64,000 nucleotides of DNA from NCBI RefSeq assembly GCF_047495875.1, contig NC_092497.1:27657889-27721888 (forward strand), written 5' to 3'. The translations under genes and the position numbers were made by a program. Numbering within the stretch: position 1 is the first letter of the stretch; every line of letters starts with the position of its first letter. The notes beneath the pieces were generated by a model. The model saw nothing but the letters and a program-made list of their open reading frames with translations, was not told the origin of the DNA and did not search any database. The stretch is from Pithys albifrons albifrons. Its lineage: Eukaryota > Chordata > Aves > Passeriformes > Thamnophilidae. Positions 18,968 through 31,381 of the stretch are shown here, one piece after another.

Positions 18968-21648
18968 CCTGTGCATAAGTCTGATGGAGAATGGAGATTG
19001 ACTGTGGACTATCGTGGCTTGAATGAAGTTACCCCACCGCTGAGTGCCACTGTGCCGGACATGCTGGAGCTCCAGTATGAACTGGAGTCCAGGGCAGCAA
19101 AGTGGTATGCCACTATTGACATTGCTAATGCGTTCTTCTCCATTCCTCTGGCACCAGAGCGCAGGCCACAGTTTGCTTTTACCTGGAGGGTCGTGCAGTA
19201 CACCTGGAACCGACTGCCCCAGGGGTGGAAACACAGTCCCACCATCTGTCATGGACTGATCCAGACTGCACTGGAGAAGGGTGAGGCTCCAGAACACCTG
19301 CAATACATTGATGACATCATTGTGTGGGGGGACACAGCAGAAGAGGTTTTTCAGAAAGGAGAGAAAATCATCCAGATCCTTTTGGGAGCTGGCTTTGCCA
19401 TCAAACGGAGTAAGGTTAAGGGACCAGCCCAAGAGATCCAGTTTCTGGGAGTGAAGTGGCAGGATGGACGCCGTCAGATTCCAACAGAAGTCATCAATAA
19501 GATCACAGCAATGTCTCCACCTACCAGCAAAAAGGAAACACAAGCCTTCCTGGGTGCCATAGGGTTCTGGAGGATGCATATCCCAGCATACAGTCAGATC
19601 GTAAGCCCTTTCTACTTGGTAACCTGTAAGAAGAATGATTTCCACTGGGGCCCTGAGCAGCAACAAGCCTTTGACCAGATCAAGCATGAGATTGCTCAGG
19701 CTTTAGCCCTTGGACCAGTCAGGACAGGACCAGACATACAGAACATGCTCTACTCCGCCGCTGGGAATAATGGCCTGTCTTGGAGCCTTTGGCAGAAGGT
19801 GCCTGGTGAGACTCGAGGCAGACCACTTGGATTCTGGAGCCGAGGCTACAGAGGATCTGAAGCCAACTATACCCCCACAGAGAAAGAGATCCTAGCCGCC
19901 TATGAAGGAGTTCAAGCCGCCTCAGAGGTGATTGGCACAGAAGCACAGCTCTTTCTGGCACCTCGACTACCAGTGCTGAAGTGGATGTTGTCAGGACAGG
20001 CTGCCTCTACACATCACGCCACTGATGCTACCTGGAGCAAGTGGATTGCCCTGATTACGCAGCGCGCCCGTATAGGAAAATCAAATCGCCCTGGGATCCT
20101 GGAAATCATCACAAACTGGCCTGAAGGTGAAAATTTTGGTCTAGCAGATGAAGAGGAAGAGCAGGTGACACGTGCGGAAGAAGCTCCACCATACAATCAA
20201 TTGCCAGAAGAAGAAATATGCTACGCCCTTTTCACCAATGGCTCCTGTCGCATTGTAGGGACTAGTCGCAAATGGAAAACAGCTGTATGGAGTCCCACCC
20301 GACAAGTTGCAGAAGCTACTGAAGGAGAAGGTGGGTCGAGTCAGTTTGCAGAGCTTAAAGCCGTGCAGTTGGCCCTGGACATTGCTGAACGGAGAAATGG
20401 CCAAAGCTTTACCTCTACACCGACTCATGGATGGTGGCCAATGCTCTCTGGGGATGGTTAGACCGATGGAAGAAAACCAATTGGAAACGCAGAGAGAAAC
20501 CCATCTGGGCTGCCGATATATGGCAAGATATTGCCACCCGAGTAGAGAAGCTGATTGTGAGAGTCCGCCACGTAGACGCACACGTGCCCAAAAATTGGGC
20601 CAATGAGGAACATCTCAACAACCAACAGGTAGACCGAGCTGCGCAAGTGAAAGTATCACAGACAGATCTGGACTGGCAGCACAAGGGAGAGCTGTTCTTG
20701 GCTCGATGGGCCCATGATGCCTCGGGCCATCAGGGCAGAGATGCCACTTATAAATGGGCACGAGACCGAGGGGTGGATTTAACCATGGACATTATCTCTC
20801 AGGTTATCCATGACTGCGAGACATGTGCTGCCATTAAACAGGCTAAGAGAGTGAAGCCCCTGTGGTATGGTGGACGCTGGGATAAGTATAAGTACAGGGA
20901 GGCCTGGCAGGTTGACTACATCACACTGCCACAGACCCGCCAAGGCAAGCGCTATGTGCTCACCATGGTGGAAGCAACCACAGGGTGGCTGGAGACACAC
21001 CCAGTGCCTCACGCCACTGCTCGGAACACCATCCTAGGCCTGGAAAAACAAGTGCTGTGGCAACATGGCACCCCAGAACGAATTGAATCAGATAATGGAA
21101 CTCATTTCAAAAACAGCTTAGTTGCTACCTGGGCGAGAGAACATGGCATTGAGTGGGTGTATCATATCCCCTACCATGCACCAGCTGCCGGGAAAGTTGA
21201 GCGGTGTAACGGACTGTTGAAAACCACTTTGAAGGCATTGGGTGGAGGGACTTTCAAACACTGGGATCAACACTTAGCAAAGGCTACATGGCTAGTCAAC
21301 ACTAGAGACTCTGTCAATCGAGCCGGTCCTGCCCAATCAGAACCCCTTCACACTGTAGATGGAGACAAAGTCCCTGTAATACACCTGAGAGGTATGCTAG
21401 GGAAAACAGTCTGGATCAACCCTGCCTCAGGCAAAGGCAAACCCATTCGTGGGGTTGTCTTTGCTCAAGGATCTGGTTCCACCTGGTGGGTGATGCAGGA
21501 AGATGGAGAGACACGATGTGTACCTCAAGGGGAACTTATCTCTGGGTAAACGACTCATATTACTGTATTTGTAAACACTTAATTATTTGAAAGAAAATTT
21601 AAGTTTAATGTAGAGTATTTGCATGGAAGAGAATTTAGGGGTGGATAA

Positions 21649-22346
21649 TGTTGTAGTTTGGGATTATTATGTAAATTCTCTCCCCTGCCACTTAACTGCC
21701 CAGGCCAGCGGTTAACAAAAGAAGCAGTTAACTGTTGATTGCTGGGGTGGGGGCAGGTTTGTCTCTTTTGGTTTTTTTTTTTGGATATTCTCCCCAGTAT
21801 TGGCTCGGCAGAACGGGGGAGTGGGGGCTCCAAGGAGGCAGGCTGCCCTGCTGGTTACTGCTGGGGTTTTCCTGGCTGTCTTGCCGCTGCCCACTTCGGA
21901 CTACTTTTCGTGCCGTGCTGCTGCTGCTGCCTGCCTTGGATTTGCTGCTGGTTGCTCGTACCTTTCTGCTTCTTGGACGGGGAACACAGGGGGAAGAGAT
22001 TGAGTCCATCTGAAAGCTCACTGCTCGTTTGTCTCGCTGGAGAGGGACTGAAACTCCCTCTGCAGCCAGCCGGGCTGTGACATGGACACTTAAGTATAAC
22101 CTTTTCTCCCGGAGGAAAACCTGCTGGGTTTTGTTGTTGTTTTGGTTTTTTTCTTTCTCTTGTGGTGTTGGGGAAGTGGGTTGCACTAGTCTGTTTACAT
22201 ATATATATATATATATAGCAGTTATCCTTCTTGTATTAAAATTCCTTTTCTTAAATTTGATAAAGAGTGGTGTGATTATCGTGGAGGAGGCCCCTCCCCT
22301 GCTTGTGGGTAAAACATTTTGGTTTTTTTCCCCTCAAACCGAGACA
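21649..22346 (+). repeat. 3' LTR of element A
   Basis: 698 bp, TGTTGTAG to GAGACA, nearly identical to 9320-10012. The (TA)n tract is slightly longer than in the 5' copy. It follows a purine-rich stretch (GGAAGAGAATTTAGGGGTGG, ending about 21644) that may be the polypurine tract. Confidence 0.9.
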
Positions 22347-22350
22347 ATTG

Positions 22351-25300
22351 TTATCCAGTTAGATCACAAAAAAGGCTTTGCTTATGACAGCATGCTTATT
22401 CACATTAAGGTTTCACTATTTGTTTAGAAGCAGGGGCATAGTTTTTCAGCTCACTCGGATTTTGTTTTTTTTCTAAAAACAGATGGAGGAGAAGTTGGTT
22501 TTGTGAAAATAACAGGAAAGTAACATAAAGTACTTGAATATGTAACATAGGACTAAAACATCTTATTAATGCTACCCTGTGGGTCCCCACTTCCTGATCT
22601 GTATGGCTAAGTAAGCATTGAAGATTAACACATTTGTTTCTTGATTTTGATTAACCATCAATACTAAGAGCAACACACAGAGTATAGGTTGAGAAGGCAG
22701 AGGCCTTTAAATTAAGTAGCATGATGTTCAAAAGGAGTTTATTTCCTCCCCCCTCAGACATTACCTGGCTTTCTCTTTTTTGCCATGTTAAGTCTTTCTC
22801 TTCTTGACTTTTCCTACCTTCCATTAAATCCGAGGCTGAATTCTAAGTAATTTTAACATGGGGCTTGAACAATTTATGAAAGGACTTGTGCGTTTCCTAT
22901 CACAGCAGGAGTCATGCAAATCTTTTCCACTTTGAAAATCCTAGTGCTGCAGTCTCTCATCAGTTCCCACATTAGTCCACTTGCCACTGAAACAGCCCTA
23001 CCAAAGGTGGTTTTAAACAAGTCATTCTACTATTTCAGTGTGTGTGCTAAGTTCATGTGTATCTGTGTTTGCCCCTGTGGCAGCACAGTGCTGTCTATGG
23101 GTGTCCTGATCAGTCTGTGTCCAGCCAGCATGGAAGGCATGAGGATCTGTGTGTCTGCAAAAGACCAAAACAACATAGAAGAGTGTTGGCACATTGCAAA
23201 ACACTCAAGTACCTCTAATTTGAGGGCAAAATATGGGGAAGTAGAAAATATAAGCCTTATATAAGCAAAGACAATAAAAATAATATTTATCTCCCTTTTA
23301 ATGTTCCACCAGGATTAGTAAAATCAGTGTGCTGCTGGATTATATATGTACAAATTTGGAGCTATGTGACTTGCTATTTACAATAAATTGTTCATCTTTT
23401 TCTGTCCATTTTCATGGAATGTTTTGCAGAGAACTGCTGTTTTGTGGCAAATAAATCCTATAGCACCTCTACAGTTCTGAAAATATTTGGTTTTGCTGAA
23501 GTCTCAGTTTATTTTCTTCCTCCTTTTTGAGGGTATGAGCAGAGCGAGACCAAATGATTATCTAATTAATGTGTTCTTTGAAAATGAAAATGAAATGATT
23601 ATCATGATGCATGTGCCGTTGTAATTCTTGTCCTGCTCTACATGAGTAGAAGGTAGCATGTTAAATGGTGAAAAATAAAGGATGACAGAAACAGCAAAGA
23701 GGTGCAAATCACAGCCTTCTCAAGCTGCCAGCTTTCACCAGGCCTCTCTGTGAGGCAATGCTGTGTCAGCTGACCCCAAGGATGTGTGGCAGGTGCCAGG
23801 GGACACAAAGCAATGTGACAAGTGACAAGTCAGTGCTGCCTTGAACACCAACGTTGACTGTTTCTGCCTGGGTTGGGGTTGTGTAGCAGCAGAGAAACAA
23901 GAAGGTTGCCCGAAGCACTGTCCATTAGCATGGCTGCTGACACCAGTTTCGTGATTAGAAGTTGAAAATACACAACTCTTTGTTTTGGTGTTGGGGGTTT
24001 GGTTGTTTGTTTTTTGTTTGGTTGGTTTTGCTTTGTTGGTTTGGGGGTTTGCTTTGTGGTTTGTTTGGTTTGGGGTTTTTGGTTGGTTGGTTTGGGGTAT
24101 TTTGGAAGCCATGGATTTGGGCTGCATTATTGTTCATTTCCTTAGGTGTGTCTTCTAGCTGACAGAGCCTGAAGCTTTACCTTAGAGCTAAGCTGTTGAT
24201 AGGACCCACTGAACTGTAAGTAAATAGGCCACTGCAGCTATGCAAAACATGAAATTATCAGGTCATCTGCCCAGAGCTGTTAAATAGCATGTCCTGTTCC
24301 CTATGAAGAAAACGCAGCATCTCACATATAGGCTGATGATTGCTTTGCGAAAACAAACATATAAACAAATAAAATCTGACATGATATAACCTGAACAGGA
24401 GAACAATAATCCTAGGATTTTACAAAATAAGTACAGCAACTACACTCCTTTGGCATGCCCCATCGTGTTTGCTAAACAGTGTGTGTAGATGCAATCAATT
24501 GCTCATTAGACATGCCAACACAACAGATACAAACAATCATGGCATTACTGATTTACCCTTGACCCTGTGCTTTATCACATATGGGATGAGGTATATGATC
24601 ACAATAGCTAGGGAGACATTTTTCCTGTTCCTCATGGAAAAACTTCGTGTTGCTTCCCAAATATTCTAGAAGACACAAGGCTGCTACATCTGAAGGTTAG
24701 ACTAATGTACCTTTGGAAGTGTTGACACTGTACCCTGAGATCTCTCAAAGTAACCTCCATCAGTACTGGTACTCCGTGCCATAGCTGGAGTCAGGAAGCT
24801 GAGGCCAAGCTCTCAGATAGGTCCTCATGGGTCTGCTTTACCACATGTAACTTCTGCAGCTGCTGCAAGTCACCCCATGCATGTAGGGCAATGAGTGCCT
24901 CTAAATCAGGTGCTTTTGAAGAGACTCTCCCTAGAGGCCTCACTTGGGCTGTGAGGTTTTGCATCACATCACAGGTGTGAGATGAATAACTTCTATTCGA
25001 TGAAGCTGGACCAGAAAATATACCGTAGGAGAACAATATGCGTATTTCAACTGCTAATCAGCATCCAGTCCACAGGACGGATATAGGTCTGATAGAAACC
25101 TCTCCAACATGCAGTGAATATGGACACCATGTTTTCTGCACCTGCTGTTTCCTTTTCAGGCCCACTCCTGCTGAGCAGTGCTGCACAATCCATGAGATCC
25201 CACCTGGCCCTGCTGTATGCTTCCCTGACAGACGCACTGATTCACACTGAGGATGGAGTGGCAACAGCGACGTTCAGCACGTCCTGTTGATATCTATTCA

Positions 25301-25700
25301 TCCTGACAGCTAAAGTGGAGCCAATAATGATACTTGCAGCAGACACAGATTATTGTAGGTGCTGTATATAAACAGCATGCCCTAGTTCTTTGCAAATGAC
25401 CCTTGGACTCCCCCCTGCTCCTTCATGCAGAGAGAAGCCTGTCCCATTAGGTCACAGGGGTGAGGAGAAGGAGGGGGGTGGTGCATGAGAGTGCACTGTG
25501 CAGAATCTTCCCCAAGCCAGATTCCTTCCAGATGTCCGGGCTGTGGGAGCGAGGATACCCTGTTCTTTGTCTGTTTCACTGGGTGTTTCACCACGGTTTC
25601 CTTAGACAAGCCAGGTCTCGTTTGTAAGGGAGCTCAGGGTCTTTTCTCAACAGCATCTTTAGTATTCGTATCAAAGGAGAAAAGCTTCGGCTCCCCGGGC
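22351..25700. other. Unassigned intergenic sequence
   Basis: No gene recognised. A low-complexity T/G tract (TTTGG and GGTTTG units) occupies about 23990-24100. The open frames over it are repeat-driven. Confidence 0.45.
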
Positions 25701-25759
25701 TCAAACGCCAGGTGCCACACAAGGAGGCAGCAGGTTAAAAGATACCGGCTCTGCGCTTC

Positions 25760-26310
25760 TGCCACGCGTCGAGTCAGTGTGGGGACAGGATCGCCTCAAA
25801 GCCACGCGACACAGCCGCTCTCTGGTGCGGGGCTGCACCGGGCACACCGGCCCCGCCGCCGCCCCGGCCCCATCGCCCCCGTCCCGCCAGCCCCGGCCCC
25901 GCCGCCCCGGCCTCGGATCCGCCGCCGCCGCCGCCCCAGCCTCAGCCCCGCTGTCCCGGTCCCCCCGACCCGGCCCCGCCAGGCCCGGTCCCGCCGACCC
26001 GGCCCCGGCAGGCCCGGTCCCCCCAACCCGCCCCCGGTAGCCCCGACCCCTGTCGCTGCTCGGCCGCCCTGCGGCTCCCCCTGGCGGTGCCGGTGAGGCA
26101 GCACAGCCTCCTGCCGGGCCAGAGGGGCCTCCGGCCAAAGCGCTCCGGGTCGGGGCAGCTGCTCGGCCCTGGTCCAGCCGGGACAGCGCCCAGCGGGAGC
26201 TGCGGCTCGGGGTGCGGGTGCGATGGAGGGCGCGGCGCAGCATCTTGCCCGTGGAGAGGGGCCGGCGCGCCAAGGGCCTGCCGTGCGCATCACTAGGGCT
26301 CTCTGGAAAG
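25760..26310. promoter_or_regulatory. Orphan CpG island
   Basis: Sharp switch to very GC-rich, CpG-rich sequence in an AT-rich setting. It contains degenerate repeats of CCCCGG and CCCCGCC type (25845-26050), so the minus strand has many GGGG runs that could form quadruplexes. It lies about 5 kb beyond the 3' end of TMEM174, and no coding exon is seen at it. The likely role is the promoter of an unseen transcript, or a distal regulatory island. Open frames across it come from base composition. Confidence 0.6.
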
Positions 26311-26516
26311 GAACGAGCCCTACTTACCATGGCGGGGGGAGGATGTGGTTTTCTTTTTTTATGGCTTTTGGTTTGGTATGGGTTGAGTTTTTTGCTTGGT
26401 TGGTTTTCTGTTGTTTTTTTCCTCTTTTGTTCTGGTGGCATTTGGGGATTTTTTGTGTTTCTTTTTTTTTTCCTTTTCTTGATTGATTGGTTTGTTTTTG
26501 TTTTGTTTGGTGTGTT

Positions 26517-26543
26517 CCCCCCCCCCCCCCCCCCCGCCCCCCC
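26517..26543. repeat. Poly-C tract
   Basis: Nineteen consecutive C (26517-26535), one G, then seven more C, next to long T-rich runs. The length is likely to be unstable and prone to sequencing error. Confidence 0.9.
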
Positions 26544-26599
26544 GTTTGTTTGCGTGTTTTCTTTTTTTTCTTCCCCCCCCTGCCTTCCCCCGAGACCCA

Positions 26600-29360
26600 G
26601 ATTTCCCAAATCTCAGTTCAGTTTAAAAATAGCTCTTCAAAGGATTTCAGCAGCCCCTCCAGCACGGACTCTGAGCTATGGTATACAAGTGCAGGGGAGC
26701 ATCACTTGCTCAGGAGCATCTGTGCCAGGAATGGGCACTTCTGGTGAGATCTAGTTGCTGTGAGAAAGTGCTGCCAGAGCAAAGCAAACTGAACTGTGCC
26801 TCATATATTCTCATGTTGCCTGGTAGACAACGGCAGTGCCGATATTAAAAATCAGACTTTGGATTTGGATTTTATCTGAGAAGAAATTTGCACCCTGCAG
26901 CTCTGTTTGACATGTGGCATTTAGTGTCTGGAAACAGCTCCTTGATCTTAGAACAGCCCTGTGCAGAATTTTTACTGCAATGAACAGATCATGCTCAGCT
27001 TCATATCAATAGACATATCTTGACCGATTTCATATGTTAACCAGCTTATAGTCAAAATCTTATAAATAGAGCCATATTAGGAAAAATCCCGAGGGTTACA
27101 CAGTTGAAAACTCACATACAACATTCTGTCACTATGACTGAGGGCAAGGCAACTTTAACTATAAAAACCAACATTCTGTACATCTGCAGTAGCATGGCAA
27201 GCAATGTGGGAGAAGGTAATTTTGCTTGAAGAGCATCAGTTTAAATGAAAACTGAATTGAGCAAAATCTGAAATACAATTTTCCAGGTGCTCTTTCAAAC
27301 TAAATTGGTATACTCTAGAAGGGCTGTTACAGTTCACCTTGGTTGAAAATCTTGCCAAACAGTTTTGTTCTTTCACTCACCACAGAGCAGAAAGAATTTG
27401 TAATGCTGAGAAAAGAATTCCTGTGATGGTTATACCACAGTAAAACAAAAAACCAAACAAACCTCCACACTAAAAACCAAAGTGGAACAAATCAAAACCC
27501 ACCACAGTAACGCCTCCCACAAACCACAAAAACCCCCACACCAACACCAACTGCCCCCCATGCAAACAGGAAAAAACCACACTAGAAATAAATTTTAAAA
27601 AAGTTAGAAAAAAGGCCAAAACTAAAAGATGGAAGGAGGAGAAAGAAAAGTTTTCATAAATTTTTCTCTACTCTTAAAAACAATAATCAGCAATTGATAC
27701 AGCAAGGAAATGTCATCAAGTTGGAGCTACTCAAATAGCTCTTCAGCATTACAAGACTCCCACAGAACTGAGGCAGAATTCACCTGATGTGTCAAGATCA
27801 TTTTAATATACAGCTATTTAAATTTAAAATTCAGTTTGCTTTTTGAAAAGAAACCCAGAGCTCTTTCAATGAATTTAATGTCTACAGAAGGAAACTTTAG
27901 AATAAATATGGACTCCACAGTGCAACCTTCTGGGTATTTTCATTTACTCGGACAGTATGATTTGATGTAATAAAAATAAGGATATGATTACCCCACAAAA
28001 CATGTTTATGCCACATATATGTGTGTGTGAGGAGGGAAAGAGCAGCAGGAAAAGTCTGTGGTTTCTGACTGAAGGAATTTTCCTGTTGTGGGGTAGGGTG
28101 ACCTGGTAGAAATTTTGACCCCAGTCCTGCAATTGGATCCATCAAGCCTGACCTCTGTGCTACTGCAGTGCTTGCTGGAGTCAGTGGAACTACATGCTAA
28201 GTGCAAGGATCTGTCCATGTGGAATTAACTGGGGATTTGGAACCTTTCAGTTTCCTGTTGTGGAGGGAGGATGAGTTCACCTCCGTGTAAATTCTGGAAG
28301 AGCAGCAAGAGACTTCCATAAGAGAAATCTACATTTATTTTTAGATCTTCTGTTCTCTCACTCAATCCCATAGAGATCATGCTAAAAACAGTGTGCCTTC
28401 CTTTCTCCAACTACACGTGCCTACCTGCTAACACTAGGCCATCACTGCTGAAAGTCAACATGCCCCATATTTCTCTAGTGAGAAGAACCCCACACATAGT
28501 TTGTAGTCACCATCCAGTAGCTGCTGCTTCAGTTGCTAATCCAGCCTTGAGTCAGTTTAAATATTTTGTCCCAAATATGACCTCTGTTAGTGCTGTTAGT
28601 GTCTTGTCCATCACTGTGGAGCACAGTGAGTGCCTTGTGCCCCTCTAAAAGTGCTTTATTTCTTGGCAACCTCTAAGTATACAGGAAAGGGAGGTCTGTG
28701 AGCACTTGCAGCTCCGTGCAACAGGACAATGTTCTGAATGCACCTCTTCCTCTAGAGCCACGGATTGCTAGGGAGGCTGCATGGAAAGCCCATGACTTCC
28801 AGCTGTTAGATCAGCTTGGCATGCAACTGTCCATGGTCAAGTGTCAAGCTTCTCCAGCCCTTAGGAATGAGATCAATCACGGATGAAATCTGGGAAGAGC
28901 TGAGACAGCTGTATTGTCAAGAAAAAGTCTACGCATTCCATAATGGACATGTGTCTTTAGCTGTGTTATGCCAGACTATAGACTGACACATAGGCGTGAT
29001 AGCAGTGCACTGCTTCATTACTTTGAATGGTGACCATTGCCCTCTTGAGCATTTTTGTGGTGCCCACTCCAGCAGGTGAGGGCTGAGGACAGCTTTTGGT
29101 TTGACCCCTTTGAAGGACACAGGCAAACCTGATGGGATCCTGAACAGCAAAATACTGGCTTGTCTAGCTGTGTCAGGGCACTTCTAGACATAGAATCTGG
29201 AAATACAAAATAAAAATCTGAGAACTCATAGCAACCTCATTTCTCTGGGGTTTAAACAGTTCCTGAGCAAAGCTATATTGGATATCCATTCTAGATTGCA
29301 AGATTTCAGAGCTTATACACCCCATTCTTTGTTAGACACAGCTGTAAATACATTTCACAG
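26600..29360. other. Unassigned intergenic sequence
   Basis: No gene recognised. An A/C-rich low-complexity patch (CAAA and CCAC units) lies at about 27445-27580. Confidence 0.4.
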
Positions 29361-30106
29361 TGTCCTAGTTCAGCAGGTGGGACCAGTTTATCATTGTGTG
29401 GCAGTGGCCAAAAGCTGTGTATTCTACCCCCTCTATTCATTTCCTAAGAACAATGGACCATTTGCTGCAGCTGCCCAGAGCACACCTGACCCCTCAGGCT
29501 GTGAGCTGGGTGTGAAAGACACCTGTGAGATAAGAGCTGTGACAACTCCCCTCCAGGGAGTCCTTAGTGCCTTTATACCCAGTCTGAGGAGGCATGTCTG
29601 CTAATGGGTCATCAATGATTCCAAAATACCCCATGACTCACAGAGTCAGATTGCCCATTGTGAAACTCCCCACCCTGGGGGAGGTGCTGGGTGCTCCCAC
29701 CTGGACCTGAGGGTATATAATATGGGGTTTTGAAGACCTCAGTGAACCACTTGTCAGATCCAGAGGAGGGCCAGAATCTTGACAGGAGAAAACCACCACT
29801 TTCAACCAGACTGCGACCACCACTCTTCACCAGACTGCAACCGTCAGCTGCACCAACAGGTTTTTTACCTCCTTTTACTTTGGACTTGGGGGAACCATGT
29901 GGATTAAGCACAGGGGCTAACAAACACCATTGTGTTTGTGCCCCAGGATGCTGGGTTATACTTCTGGTTTTTGTGAGTTAAAACCAATCTCTGTTTGTAC
30001 CATTGAATTTATTGTAATATTGTTATTAAATTGTAACTCTGACTTATAATCTCTTTTGTGTTGGGTTCATTTCTCCTGCTGGTTTACCTTTGAACCAGCG
30101 CAGACA
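29361..30106 (+). mobile_element. Probable solo LTR of another ERV family
   Basis: The segment starts TGTCCTAGTTCAGCAG and ends AACCAGCGCAGACA, so its ends form the short TGTC/GACA inverted repeat typical of LTRs. It has a TATA-type box (GGTATATAATATGG near 29712) and ATTAAATTG near 30024 as a possible poly(A) region in the right order. No internal retroviral sequence flanks it. No clear target duplication is seen: CACAG on the left, GAATC on the right, where a SINE begins. Confidence 0.55.
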
Positions 30107-30232
30107 GAATCACAGAATATTCTAAGTTGGAAGGGACCCAAAAGGATCATCAAGTTCAACACTAGAGTTAAAGGCCCATGTAGGGATCAAACCGACAACC
30201 CTGGTGTTCATTAGCACCATGATCTAATCTAG
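30107..30232 (-). mobile_element. tRNA-Ile-derived SINE (TguSINE1-like), reverse
   Basis: Reverse copy of the SINE at 3844. The CR1-like tail reads AATCACAGAATATTCTAAG on the plus strand, followed by the complement of the tRNA-Ile-like head (GGTGTTCATTAGCACCATG). It abuts the LTR end at 30106. Confidence 0.75.
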
Positions 30233-31278
30233 TGAGATAATACGTTGTTACAGATACAATGGCTGGAACCGTGCTGATCTTGAAAGTTGAACTTGAGCAA
30301 GAATGTTCACTGCAGCCCACAGTTGCCTGGATGCTCTGGGGATACAGATTGAGTTGTGTGCCTAAAACACACAGTCTCTCACAGGGTGAGGGTGCAGCAG
30401 GTAGAAGTTGTGAATGTCAAAGTCATTAAATGTGTAGGACCACACAGCCCTATCAAGGTTTCAGAAAGGTGCCATTTTCTTTAGAGATGTTAACCCAGTA
30501 GTTATTACTAGGGCTCCTGATGGGAGACAGTGCTTTGCATCTCAGCATGTGGGGAAGGGAACTGAATGTGATGCATGCAGCATCTCCTAGAGATCTGTGT
30601 AAATGGGCAGAGGTCAATATTTGTGTTTTCTCTGTTCTGAAATGCTCTGGTTCAAGCAGGGTGCTCCAAAAATGCCTACAGGACTGGACTGTAGTACAGG
30701 ACAGGGTTCTTCAGATAAACAAAACAGAGAGAGTCTAATCTGTAGACTGGACTTACTAATGAGTTAAGTTACGCTAAAGATTCAAACAGAATTAAGATCT
30801 AATATGCAATTTTATGGATCAGACACTTGATCACCTTTGAAGTTTCCTAAGTAATCAAGAGTAAAAACATATCAAGAATAAATCAAGTGTTTTCTATTGA
30901 TGCTGAATGTCTAGGAATAATCCTGACCTTCCACAAACATCTTGTGGATTCACAGTTCACACTGGTTTCAGTAAGCAAGAAAATCAAGCTTCTTGTTGAG
31001 CAGTCCTAGTATGGATTTAGATCGTTGAGTTTAATAGCTTTACTATTAATAGTTTTGCTGCTAAATAATTATTAGCTCTGCTAAACTGTACCACAAAGGG
31101 CTAACAAATTTTGACAAAGAAAAACAAGGTATTGGTTAAATATCTTCAGTGATGCTGAATTGTTTATCAGTACCAAGATGTTGCTCACACTTGCTTATCC
31201 CACAAGTGCTTAAAGAAATAATTTTTTGGGATTCATGCTGGTATCTCTTAGAAATGTCATTTGTTGCCCATGGTGATT
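30233..31278. other. Sequence downstream of TMEM174, likely including its 3' UTR
   Basis: No separate gene recognised. On the minus strand an ATTAAA signal (complement at 31029-31034) lies about 245 bases beyond the TMEM174 stop and could end its transcript. Confidence 0.35.
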
Positions 31279-31381
31279 TTATGAAGATAGTGGGTATATT
31301 TCCTCATAACGTGGAGGTGACAAGTTATTACAGGTATAGTCTTCCCCCAGTTCTTCTGTCTCATCAGAGCTGTCCTCTGAC
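31279..31381 (-). CDS. TMEM174: TMEM174 coding exon 2 (terminal)
   Basis: Preceded by a polypyrimidine acceptor, CTTTACCTTTCCAG. It encodes an acidic stretch (SEDSSDETEELGED) and SPPRYEEIY, then TAA at 31279-31281. It matches the acidic, PPxYEEIY-ending tail of mammalian TMEM174. Confidence 0.9.

Larger units (their letters stand above)
11949..21549 (+). pseudogene. pol: Protease-reverse transcriptase-integrase gene of element A, broken
   Basis: The gene is split by element B: its parts are 11949-12549 and 18968-21549. The first part holds the protease (DTGAQCT near 12060). A one-base deletion relative to copy B at about 12355 shifts the frame, and the shifted frame runs to the insertion. 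After it, 18971-20461 holds the RT (ATIDIANAFF, YIDD near 19306) and the start of RNase H. Here the RNase H motif reads TNG where copy B has TDG, so a key aspartate is replaced. A second one-base deletion at about 20391 shifts the frame again. 20431-21549 carries the rest of RNase H and the integrase (HHCC zinc site, DD35E core). The gene ends at 21549 with no dUTPase or env behind it. Confidence 0.9.
9320..22346 (+). mobile_element. Element A: env-less endogenous retrovirus, interrupted by element B
   Basis: Order on the plus strand: LTR 9320-10012, primer binding site 10018-10035, gag 10074-11948, UAG, pro-pol (11949-12549 and 18968-21549), about 100 bases of noncoding sequence, LTR 21649-22346. 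There is no env. The RT and integrase style, the absence of env and the 5-bp duplication of the sister copy fit the ERV-L-like (class III) group, while the primer binding site looks like the tRNA-Lys type. By hand the two LTRs differ at about 12 positions plus a few indels, roughly 1.7%. Pol carries two frameshifts and a 6.4-kb insertion, so the copy cannot make a complete Pol. Confidence 0.92.

Noticed and set aside
21550..21648. Possible env or dUTPase behind pol
   Set aside because: Only about 100 noncoding bases separate pol from the 3' LTR in both elements.
25485..26754. Long open frames across the 26-kb CpG island
   Set aside because: Composition-driven (proline, arginine and glycine only), running into poly-T and poly-C tracts.
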